A DNA stretch of 64,000 bases from Mytilus edulis (taxonomy: Eukaryota > Mollusca > Bivalvia > Mytilida > Mytilidae). Each line of letters opens with the position of its first letter. The stretch's first letter is position 1. This document shows positions 20,426 to 30,860 of the stretch, piece after piece. The stretch spans positions 4,081,486 to 4,145,485 of the forward strand of contig NC_092350.1 in NCBI RefSeq assembly GCF_963676685.1. Reading direction: 5' to 3'. The position numbers were made by a program, and so were the translations under genes. Under the pieces are notes generated by a model. That model did not search any database. It was not told the DNA's origin and saw nothing but the letters and a program-made list of their open reading frames with translations.

Positions 20426-23400
20426 AGAAAGTTATTTGTGTATCATGCTCGACTCATCTGATTTATGTAATAGTTGTAAATCTCATGTGTTGTATATAAA
20501 TCATGATAGATATTGCACATATAAAGTCAATTCTTTACTTGCTTTTAATATTCTGCATGCCAGATCATGGCAGATGTACATGCATATTGTAAATCTCTGC
20601 TTAAAGCTTTTATCTTTAAATATTGGCATATATGAGTACAAATGGAGTCATTTCTTTCCAGCAAAGACCACATGATTAATCTAATTTAATTAAAAATATG
20701 AAATAATTTAATATATATAGAGCAATTTAATGAAAAGGGTATGGTAATATATATATACAAAATAAAATGGACAGAATCTCTTGACAACAGTTTCACATTA
20801 TTTTATATGATGAAAAGACAGTGAGTTTCTTCATTTTCTTAATGCTGATTTTTTTAAATTTCTTCATGTAGTCATCCATTTATTTAATTTAAAATATGGT
20901 TGTACCATCAACATGATCTACCAAAAACATCTCTTAAGAAAAAAATCTAGAAAAGGGGTCAACATGGTCAAATTATTTTGCATTAAAACAATGTTGATTT
21001 AAAGAATAAGTTTTTCCTGTACATTGTACATGTTGTATGTAATTGAAAAAATCTTTCTTTTAAATTTGAAGTTAATGCGTGTACCTGAGTAACAAAAAGT
21101 GCCTAGTGTCTTCCCAACAAACAACTAAAGTAATGGTGGATCTGTCAATGTGTTTCTTTATTTGAAGAATTTGGTGTTAACATGTTAATGACAGATCTTT
21201 TGTTCTTCAATACTTTGGAAAAAAAAGTTTAAACTAATGATATAGAACTTGGAATATCTAGATGTGTTGTGTTGTGTTAATATTGTTATCGAGTATATAT
21301 AACTTTCTCAAAAGTTTAGTACAATACCTTACATCACTTTTTTTCATATGTACATGTGTGCCAACTACCCCCCTCCCCCAATCTTTGACCAAATGGCAGT
21401 TACATATAGATGTATTTTTTTTTAGTCTTTAAAAGGTGCTTCATACAGTTATGACTATAATCAAATTAAACTACCCATTTGCATATGTTATCTAGGATTT
21501 TCTTATTCTAAATCACTGACATAAGGCTGAATTACAAATTACCTGATCATTGGTTGTTCAAACAAACGAGACCATACTCGATAGCTGATCATTCTGATTA
21601 TCTGTTCAAGTACAAAACTATGCTAACAAGAAAATGCACATGAGCATATAGAAAGTACTTGAAAAGTTTCAGATTGTTTGAGGTCTGAGTTTTTATCCTG
21701 TTCAATGAGGCTCTTAAGATTTAGGGGAAAGAAACACTTTTATCATGTTTAAATCACGACAAACAAAAATCACTTTACATGGTGTGTAACTTCGTCCCTT
21801 ATAGTCCATATACAATGACAGAATAATGTACCATTATAAATTAATCATATATTTCTTCTTCTTTAGAGTGGAATATAAAAAGCAAAGGACATAACTACCT
21901 GCTTCTATTCTATTTGTGTTTTAAGCAAGCATTTTTTTTGGGGGGGGGCGGGTACTCTTACATGTATAAACTTCCATTTGTGACCACCTCCTGCATGTCC
22001 TGCATGTCCTGCGGGTGGTTTCAAAAGTTACCCGTGCTTATGGTTTTCCGAGTCAAAGTTCATAACTCTTCGATTCTCTATTCTATACATATATAAAGAA
22101 AACAAAAAATATCAATGTTCGAGGCATTCATAAATACCAGTGTGCAGGAAACATTCACGGAACGGATTTTGATTAAAGTATTGCAAAGAAGTCGTTAGTT
22201 AAGATCAAATGTGAACACATTTTAAAATTGTTATGTATACCAAAACAGACTTGGTAAGAAATTTTGATAGATTTCTCCAGCCTACAGGTGAAAATAAAAT
22301 TGGGTAAGAAAAGATAAGATAAAAAATAACAATACAGGGTCTTTAGCTGTGTGTCTCTTGTTAACCGTGAAATCAAAGAAGGATACAAATTAATCTGGTA
22401 ACTTATACTACCATAAATCCAATAAAACGCGAGAAAGCCTATTAAAAATATAAAATGTTCATGCAGTAAAACACCAATAACTTTACATTACGGGCCATTA
22501 CAAAGAAACTAACGATTGCGCCAGTGACGGATCCAGAAATTTTGAAAACTTTAAAAGGGGGAGGGCACTGACTGCTAAAGATTTTCCGCTTTAGTCATGC
22601 TTTAGTGGTTCCATATATAATCCATTGCCTTCTTTGTGGAACACGAATCTCCAAAATACATGGGTGAACTTAAGTACTATACATGGTTAACAGTTCGGAA
22701 CTTTCTGCCGTCAACATGTGGCAATCTAGCTTCAGTAGCTTTTAGTAAAATTGCAAATGAAGCTGGGACTATTATACTAACATGTGAGCATACGGTTTGG
22801 CGAGCTTTTCGTGGAATTTAAGAGATAGTGTTAAAAGTATATGCATACTTAATAAATCCATGAGTTGATTATTATAAAAGAAAAAAATATTGCCGGTTTA
22901 TAGCCTTTGACCAATAGATCGAGTCTAAAATTTAGCCATTTCAAGGATCGACTATGCTGATAATGTAGGTCGGTAGGCTAGCACTGGCTATAATTTGTGT
23001 AGAGCTTTGTAGAGTGTGCAATTCTAAGTCACAGAGACAGTAGCAAACTTAAAGTATATTTCCTAATAATATAATACATTTTTAAATTCAGATTAGTAAA
23101 ATGTATAATTCACTTATTAAATGTTTATATCTGCATCTAAGACTTATCGATTGTTCATTTTTGCGCCACTGTCAGCAGTATTGACTATTTCTCGAAGGTG
23201 GTAAGTTTTTATTAATGGAGGAAGCTGGAGAGATCTTCCGCAGGAACACTAACAAACCAAGAGTATTCCTATGTGTTGTATTTTATTTATTTACACTCTA
23301 ACTGAGATTTCTAAATTCTCTGATTGGATTAATTTCTCGTTTGTCAATTTTCCCAAATTCCATCCCACATCACAAAAGGAGTTACAGAAGAATGCCAACC

Positions 23401-24110
23401 CCTCAGCAGAGTAATTTGATTCTGAATCATGGAAAAAAATGCAAAATAAGTGAATGACTTAAGAGAAATAAATGATAATCAGTCAGGCTATATGATATTA
23501 TATAAATATTGCTTATTTAATATCAATTCTTTTTGTTCTTTCTTCTTCACTTTTTTTGGTCATTATTCTCTATACAATGTATATCCCCATTATTGATTCC
23601 AGACTCATAATCAATGCTCATATATCCATCCGTAAACCAAACTAGAAAATTACGTAAACGGCTTTGCACGTTGAACACGAAAACCCGGAAACTTTTCACC
23701 GTTGCCATTTTTTTATACTATGACGCAAAATCCATGGACGCTCGTGCGTCTGCTGATTTGATTTTTTTTTTTACAGTATTTTAAAAAGATTAGACAGAGA
23801 CAGCCAGAAAGATTATACAAGACACTGTATTTTTTCAAACTGAGAGGTCAAAAATTTAGTATAAATGTATTATTAATTGTCGATTAACTGGAAGAAACCG
23901 GCGAACAAAAAATTGAAATGAACATGATGAAAGTCAAACCAACCGGAACATTTACGGATTTATGTACCTACTATTTTGTACTTGGAAAGCGCAACGAAAG
24001 GTAAATATTATCTTACAATGTTTTAAATGGATAAAAGCAGATGCTAGTGCTATAGTTTACAGTCTTTTGACTTTATACCGGCGTACAACATGTCAAATGT
24101 TATCATGGTC
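20426..24110. other. AT-rich DNA, no gene seen
   Basis: No protein resemblance on either strand. Only short open frames, homopolymer runs (including a G run near 21941-21948) and unclassified sequence are visible. Confidence 0.4.
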
Positions 24111-24276
24111 ATAGGCGGATTTAGGGGGGGGGGGCCCAGGGGGCCCGGGCCCCCCCTTTTTGGGAAAAAATTTGGTTGCTTATATAGGGAACCACTGAAG
24201 CGTGACTGGAGCGGGCCCCCTCTTAGGTCAGTCAGTGGGCCCCCACTTATGAAAATTTCTGGATCTGCCACTGATG
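24111..24276. mobile_element. MITE-like element, very GC-rich ('GGCGGATTTAGGGGG ... CTGGATCTGCCA')
   Basis: It is a G/C island in AT-rich surroundings, with a long G run then GGGCCCGGGCCCCCC. Ends reading GGCGGATTTAG and CTGGATCTGCC form an imperfect inverted pair. I recognise this composition as a short repeat scattered through many invertebrate genomes. Open frames on both strands are artefacts of the low-complexity core. Confidence 0.6.
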
Positions 24277-24279
24277 GTT

Positions 24280-24405
24280 ATGCATGCACAGGGGTTTCTG
24301 TTTGTTACAATTTGCCGGGTTCACTATCCATCCATACGAACCCCGAAAAATTGGGGTTGCATAGTAAACACGGCAAAGTGTAACAAACCCCTGTGATGCA
24401 TGTAA
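24280..24405. repeat. Inverted repeat adjoining the GC-rich element
   Basis: Arms ATGCATGCACAGGGGTTTCT...TTTGTTACA...GCCG at the left and CGGCAAAGTGTAACAAACCCCTGTGATGCATG at the right pair imperfectly over about 45 bases, with a short middle ('catccatccatacgaaccccgaaaaattggggttg'). The middle itself contains a small CCCC/GGGG hairpin. Confidence 0.7.
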
Positions 24406-25309
24406 AACCCTTTTATCAGTCCAAGAACGGAAGCAAGACAACTCGACCTGCCGACAAATCTCCCCACCTTTTCACCAACTCGCCCCACTTTTAACAGTTT
24501 AAAAAAATCCCCCCACTACATGAAAAGTGTTTAATGATAAATCCTGTCAAATATACTCCTGCCAAATCCCCACTTGTGAAAATGAGTAAAATCCAGATGA
24601 ATACTAAAGAAAAGTCAAAAGAACACTGTTCATGCTGTTAAATGGGTAACAATGTTATAAAGGTCAGCCAAAATATGAAGTACAGAAAAAAATATATTAT
24701 TGTGAAAGAGCACAAAATAAAGAAATTCATTGGCGCCATAATTTTTTTAATCAAAAGGTTATAACAATTAAGATTTTAAAAAATTGTCCAAGACAAAAAT
24801 ACTATATTTTAGGGCTAATTTTTAGGCCAAAATGAAATATATATAACAAAAGGTAATGACAAAAATGTAGGAACAGCAATCAATTTATTTGATTATCATG
24901 ATTATTGCAATAAGACCCTGTTATGTCTTTGATTTAGGTCAATGAGGTCCAATAAACATAATATTTAGAAGACTAGAACAAATTGATAAAAAAAAAAAAT
25001 TATGTTTTAAACTTTGTAAAAAAACACATTGGGATTCTTTTTTGCTATTTGTCAACTTTGGGCATCTTTGAATAAATGCTACATGTATGTTTAAACATTC
25101 ATACCTTAATATATGGAAATTTAAAGCAGGCAGAGGTTTAAATATATTAACATGATGAACAAATGAAATGCCAAAATATCTCATTTTTTTAATTTTTTTT
25201 ATAGCAACTCGAAATCATGCTGTCAGGCTACATGTGTTGTACATGGGAAGTGGACCCCTGGAGGAGATGAAAGGTCTATTTAATAGTACGTAATGTAAAT
25301 ATATAAATA

Positions 25310-25790
25310 AGAAAAGGTGGTATGATTGCCAATGAGAAAAAAGAGAAATTTGTACAAATGAAAATTCACTTGTTTTCCAATCCTAATAAAACTGTCAAGA
25401 TTCACATGATATTGTAATGTTTACATTATTTTCAAAATACAATATTGTTTACACTAATGAGAAAAGACAACTCTTCACCAGAGATTAAATAGAAGTTAAC
25501 AGCTATCATGACTATAGGTCACCTTACATCCTTCAACAATGAGCAAAGCCCATATCTAATAGTCAGCTATAAAAGACCCCAAATGAAAATGATAAATTTG
25601 TAAAACATTTCAAACAAGAAATCTAACTAGACTAATTTATGTACAAAAAAAGAACAAAAAAACAAAATATGATATACAGCAACAAACCAAACCACTGAAT
25701 TACAGGCTGATACTCATGTACAGAATGTGATGGGGCTAGACTAGTAGTTTTGTGATGCCAAACCCATCTATCTGGGGATATTATCGTGAA
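25310..25790 (+). repeat. Long copy of the 'gattgccaatgagacaact' dispersed repeat, with an internal insert
   Basis: It opens with 'ggtggtatgattgccaatgaga', is interrupted at about 25335-25450, resumes with 'aatgagaaaagacaactcttcaccagaga', and continues through 'ataggtcaccttacatccttcaacaatgag' to 'tgtgatgccaaaccc'. It is the longest copy of this family in the window. Confidence 0.55.
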
Positions 25791-26004
25791 CAAGGCCTAA
25801 CTCATCAATCTAAACAAAGCAGAAAGACATATTACACATCCCCTTAACAAAAAAGACTTAAGTACATATCTGAGAGTACTCCCTGAGTTACATGTACCAA
25901 CAGCTAGTTCAAAGCCAATAAAAAGACTTTTGGTGTAATTATGAATAACTTCAAATTTCAAAGTACATGATCATGCATGTATCATGATTATTAAAATGAC
26001 TTAC

Positions 26005-26165
26005 TGTAAACCAACTAATTTTCGCGGATACTTTATTTCGCGTTTCAGCCTTTCTTGTCCACTTCGTGCCAATTTAATTTCGCAATTTTGTAATTTACCT
26101 GATGTAGTTTAATTATGAAAGATCCAAGCTTTACATTTTCGCGATTTATATTCTCGTTATTTTTC
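26005..26165. repeat. Dispersed repeat with TTTCGCG motifs
   Basis: It contains 'ctaattttcgcggatac', 'tttcgcgtttcag', 'tttcgcaatttt' and 'ttttcgcgattt', a pattern I recall from common mussel repeats. Boundaries are approximate. Confidence 0.4.
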
Positions 26166-26937
26166 TACTCACAAAAGTAAAATAAGTTTGTTTACAGTTT
26201 TGCCCAAAGATTGGCATTATATACATGTATCATGTCGGATTTAGAGCTAAAATAAAACCACTTTTGTTCTGACAGCTTTTCATTCAAGGGTCATCATGGT
26301 CATATTGATTTTATTTTATTGACAAGAACATTCCAATGAATGTTTTTGTATAGTCAAACTTTTTCATGGCAAGTTTGGTGGTTTTATTTAAAAGATCAAA
26401 ATGGTAAAACTTTTTCAAGGCAACTTTGGTGGTCTTGTTTAAAAAGTCATAATAAGCCAGTTTGCCATATTAAAATATTTTAAGGCAATTTTGGCAGGAG
26501 ATATTTTTACTTCATTTTATTGAACATTATTTCTTTTAGCACTTTCAATGAAAATACAAGTCCTTCAAGAAGTAGGAGAAGGTAACATGGCTATAGCAAC
26601 AGAACAGAATTCATTTTAGGCATTGCTTTCTAGATTAAATAGATAGTATAGTCATAGATCGTCATATTGATTTATGTGCATATGAGGAGCAGCAGTCAAG
26701 GAATAATTTTGTGATGAGAGGTATGTAATGAAATGTAAAACTTTGTTTGAATATTTTTTTCTTGTCACACTCTGTACATGTAGTTTCAAAGATTTTTTAT
26801 ATGCCCGTCTGACAAAATAAATTTTGGAGGGACGAATTATCGAATACAAATGTCCGGTGCCCACATGTGAAAAATTATTACACCAGGGTTTTTCGATATA
26901 TCACAAACTAGTCAAAACATTTTATCATCGGTATAAG

Positions 26938-27112
26938 GAATTCATTTAAGGAATGACTGTAATATTTTTTCTGTCTATGAAGAAATAACATAAAAAATTT
27001 GGTGCACACTGAATAACGCGCGTAGCAGGTTATTTAACAGTGTGCACCACATTTTTTATGTTATTTCGAATAGACAGAAAAAATAATACAGTCATTTCTT
27101 GTAATTTAATTC
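26938..27112. repeat. Long foldback element, arms about 65-80 bp
   Basis: The best-paired arms are 26951-27016 (GAATGACTGTAAT to GAATAAC) and 27029-27097 (GTTATTTAACAGTGTGCACC to AGTCATTTC). The central loop is short and GC-rich (GCGCGTAGCAG). Pairing decays outward to about 26938 and 27112. It is probably a MITE. Confidence 0.88.
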
Positions 27113-28234
27113 TAAATTCCATTTTAAACCGTAGAAAACCATGAAAAAACGTTGATGACGTCACGGTGACGTGACCAAATTATGTCTATGGGCTGATAAC
27201 AAAATAACGTCAGCCAATCAGGAGACGTGTTACATCCAAAATTAAATTATTCTTAAATATTTATCACTCAACATGCAGACATCCTATACGTTCAGGTATT
27301 TCACATCCAATCTTTTATGATAATATTCTTTACAAAGCACAAAAATGTCAGCATTCACCTCAAAAGCTAACAAAACTTTTAATCAGACTTATTAAGAAGG
27401 GATATATAGTTGCCATACTCTTGTCAGGTCATTAAAGATTGCATATTTTGGCTTTAATATTGATTAACCTATAGGGTCTTTTGACAGAATTTAAACACAT
27501 ATATTCTAAAACCAGTTGTTGGTATGACAAGGTATCTTTTTTGTCAGATATTTTTGTAATTCATATCGTAGGTCTATCTACAAAATGTATATCAGCATGG
27601 TCTTGTATGAGTTTTGAACTAAGTGCTATCAAATATGTTGACAGGAGCTATGTCTGATATACTGAATATAAATTGTAAGGAAAAATGCATTGCAAGCAAT
27701 CCCACACAGGTTAACATTTCTTGTAGATTTTTAAGAAAAAGTTTATAAGAAAAGAGAAAAAAAATGTAGTTTTTATTGCTTTTTGACAGCAAATTTATTC
27801 ATCCATTGGCGAGGTACATTGAAAGGTTGTTCTTTTATTAAATGCATGAAGTATCATATGGATGGCAACAAATGACAACAGTTACATGTTATATTCATGA
27901 GTTTAATATTTCCTATAAATGGTGTATTTTAACAATTTTGCCTATTAAAGTCATATGAAACGAATGAGTGGTGAAAAATAATGTTTATCTAATTCTTGAA
28001 CCAATGCATGTATATATCATAAAGTAAGTCCTCTGTGCACGATTTTATCATTATTTTCGCAAATATATCATATAATCGTCAATTTTTTTTCTCTCTGTTT
28101 GTTATGATTTAACAAATATGGCTGCTCATTCAATGCCGTATTTTGAAGCCGAGTTTTACTGATTGTCACCTTATAGTAAACAAATCACAAAAAGCATGGG
28201 TATTGAGCACGTGTTTAACATGTATAATCAGATA
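27113..28234. other. AT-rich DNA, no gene seen
   Basis: No protein-like frame or recognisable repeat was found in this stretch. Confidence 0.35.
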
Positions 28235-28376
28235 TTTAATTTTCGTGCGGGAATCATGCGAAAATCATGCGTAAAGTTTACGCACGATTATCGGATGTAG
28301 CTCGATTTGGGCGTTTTCCGTGCGAAAAATACGCATGATTTACGCATGATTTTCGCACGATTATCATGCGTGGCAC
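28235..28376 (-). repeat. CATGCG-rich block (right member, inverted)
   Basis: The block contains repeated 'aatcatgcg', 'acgcatgattt' and 'cgcacgatta' phrases and ends in ATCATGCGTGGCAC, the exact reverse complement of the start of the block at 19985. It is shorter than the left member and lacks its 50-bp tandem array. Confidence 0.75.
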
Positions 28377-28738
28377 ATTTACTAGTGTATACATAACAAT
28401 ATAATTGTAACATTCAATACATATGAAACAATTCACAATGTAATCTGTAAAATAAACTAAACACAGCAGCAATTGTGTATGTTAAAGGGAAGAAGGATGG
28501 GTTGTGCAATCTTGTTGAAAAATAACCATGGAATAAATATTGAACGGGAACACGTGTTTAAATATGACCAAAGTCTACGAGGCGCATCAAAGCATATTAT
28601 TTCGTATGTTGGAATACTGGTATATAGTTGCAAGGATATATAGATGATGTTCTCTCACTAAATTGTTAAAACTTCGTTGACCATGATGAACGCATCTATC
28701 CCATCGAACTAGAGATAAGGGACACAACAGATACAGTT

Positions 28739-28906
28739 ACATGTAACAATGAAAAAACACATCAAACGAATGGACAACATCTGTCATATTTCTGACTTGG
28801 TATACAGGCACTTTCAAATGTAGATAATGGGGGATTGAACCTGCTTTTATAGCGCTAAATATCCCACTTGTATGACAGTCGCACCAATCGCAATCATACG
28901 GATGCT
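28739..28906 (-). repeat. Dispersed repeat inserted in PLE copy C
   Basis: It reads 'cacatcaaacgaatggacaacatctgtcatatttctgacttgg' and ends 'tgtatgacagtcgcaccaatcg'. In the opposite orientation this matches repeats at 33790-34015 and 42150-42475. It divides the PLE exactly between two adjacent coding segments, so it inserted after the PLE. Confidence 0.7.
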
Positions 28907-29042
28907 TCATATCTTGACTTACTTCTAGAAATTAGCAATGATGGTCGGTTGAAAACATTTACGACAAAAGAGATCATTTCAGTTTCCTAATTGTGAACTT
29001 TCCATTTCTATGTAGCAACATTCAGCTGCGCCTGCATACAGA

Positions 29043-29043
<1 letters not shown>

Positions 29044-29078
<35 letters not shown>
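29044..29078. repeat. (TA)n microsatellite inside PLE copy C
   Basis: A pure TA run sits where copies A and B have only a short TATATAT ('gtatatatctcccaa'), so the run expanded from the element's own sequence. Confidence 0.9.
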
Positions 29079-29081
<3 letters not shown>

Positions 29082-29600
29082 AATTGATACAGTATTCCAG
29101 GGCTTTTAATTATCATGATATCCTTGATAGATGGTTGCTGCTCACAAGGAAACTATTAAAGAGTTCCAAATTGTGAAGTAGACATCATCCCTGTGTAAAT
29201 TTTACAGACGCCACCATGAATTGGGGGACCGTTATGGAATTACCGTTTCACAGATGATATTGGATATGTTCCTTATGTCGTAACTACAATCCACCTCCCT
29301 TTTCACCACGAATGTGACTTACCGAATTAGAATATTTATCGGGTTTGTATTAATATGAGCATTACGACGGTTACCATATAAGGAGCTGGATCTACCAACC
29401 CCGACGGAGCACCTGAGATCACTCCCAGTTTTTAATGGGGTAAGGGTTGCTTTGTTTTTTGTTTTCTATGTAGTGTCTTGTGTACTATTATTCGTCTGTT
29501 TGTCTTTTAATTTTTTAGCTATGGCGTTGTCAGTTTATTTTCGATCAATGAGTGTGACTGTCCCTATGGTATCTTTTGCCCATCTTTTAATTGACGAACC

Positions 29601-30860
29601 GTAAATAATGAACTGAAGAACATTTTAGACACACTAAACAAATAAATGTATTTTTGATGCAATAAACCAATAAGATAATTAGCTCATTCAATTCTATTAA
29701 TTTCGTTGTTTGAATATGGATAAGCGTTATTGGCCGGAGAACAATTTTTCTAATAGAACGCATCTATTTGTAATATATATAAAACACCACCATGCAGTTA
29801 TAAACATCACATTTATTTATCAAATGAAATGCATTCGGTACGAGTTTTGACAATAAACTACTGTCCAATGATGATTGGGACTGAAATATTTAAAAAACAA
29901 AATCTAAATACAAAGGTAAAAAGAGCTGGTTCAATCAAATGAGATGATGAATAGAGCCAAATCTGGACAATTAATTTATGCCGGACTTCATCCTTTAATT
30001 CAAAAACATTTAACACATTTGAGACATATGAATCATATTTCCGATTCTTAAACAGAATGCATGCTCCTCATTTTGACATACTGATAGCTCGACGAATGCA
30101 TGAGCATTGGTAATAAATAAAGATTAAAAAATCTTACCTATTATGAAGTTGAATGCATACTGAAATTTCTAATTTAAACATTTGATCTGGACAGTCGGTT
30201 TGCATTTGAGAAATTATGTAGAAAATTACGTTCTAACTTGGTACGGCTGAGTTTGCCTCAGATACATTAGACTATTTTAAAGTTCTGTTTAAGTTGTATT
30301 GACAAGTATTGCTCTTAACTTTTCTATATAGATATAGGAAGATGTAGTATGAGTGTCAATGAAACAAATCTCGACCCAAGGCACAATTTATAAAATTAAA
30401 CCACTGTAGGCCTAAGTACGGTCGTCAATACGGAGCCTTGGCTGACACCGAACTGCAAGCTTTAAAGCAGATCTGCAAGACAAATATCATATACTCAATA
30501 ATTTATATGTTAGCAGTGACAATGTGTTGCCTTTCTACTTCCTGATATTTATAACATTGCTTTGCATGTATTATCATTGCAGTATGGACATGCAGTACCA
30601 GTGATTTTTATTTATACCTGTGCTATTGTTGTATGCATCCCTTTACTTTGAAAATACATGAATGTATAAAATACAATGGTAATTTGCACGAGTTTATCAA
30701 CTAACAAAATTATTGTTAAAATTAATTACTTTTGTGAAAAAAAAAAACAAAACAAAAAACGTTCTGTGTACTTTTTTTGAAGTGCATAATTTCAACATCA
30801 TTATGTGTTTCAATGAACTTTTATGGTATATGCATTGTCTTAATAATTTTTATAACGATA
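29601..30860. other. Intergenic DNA with one dispersed repeat
   Basis: A copy of the 'ATAGGAAGATGTAGTATGAG' family lies at 30329-30480. Otherwise the stretch is AT-rich with no gene. It would contain the 3' untranslated region of the TLR at 30861-33365, but no convincing end was identified. Confidence 0.4.

Larger units (their letters stand above)
28640..29600 (+). mobile_element. Decayed Penelope-like element (copy C), interrupted by another repeat
   Basis: Homology to copy B begins at the catalytic YIDD region ('tatatagatgatgttctctcact') and runs to 'gatacagtta' at 28738. It stops for about 168 bases, then resumes at 28907 with 'catatcttgacttacttctag' and continues through the C-terminal region and tail to about 29590. 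Stops and indels make it non-coding. The interrupting segment belongs to the 'gacttggtacaggca' family. Confidence 0.75.

Noticed and set aside
24050-24383. Proline/glycine-rich frames on both strands
   Set aside because: They are produced by the G and C runs of a short GC-rich repeat.
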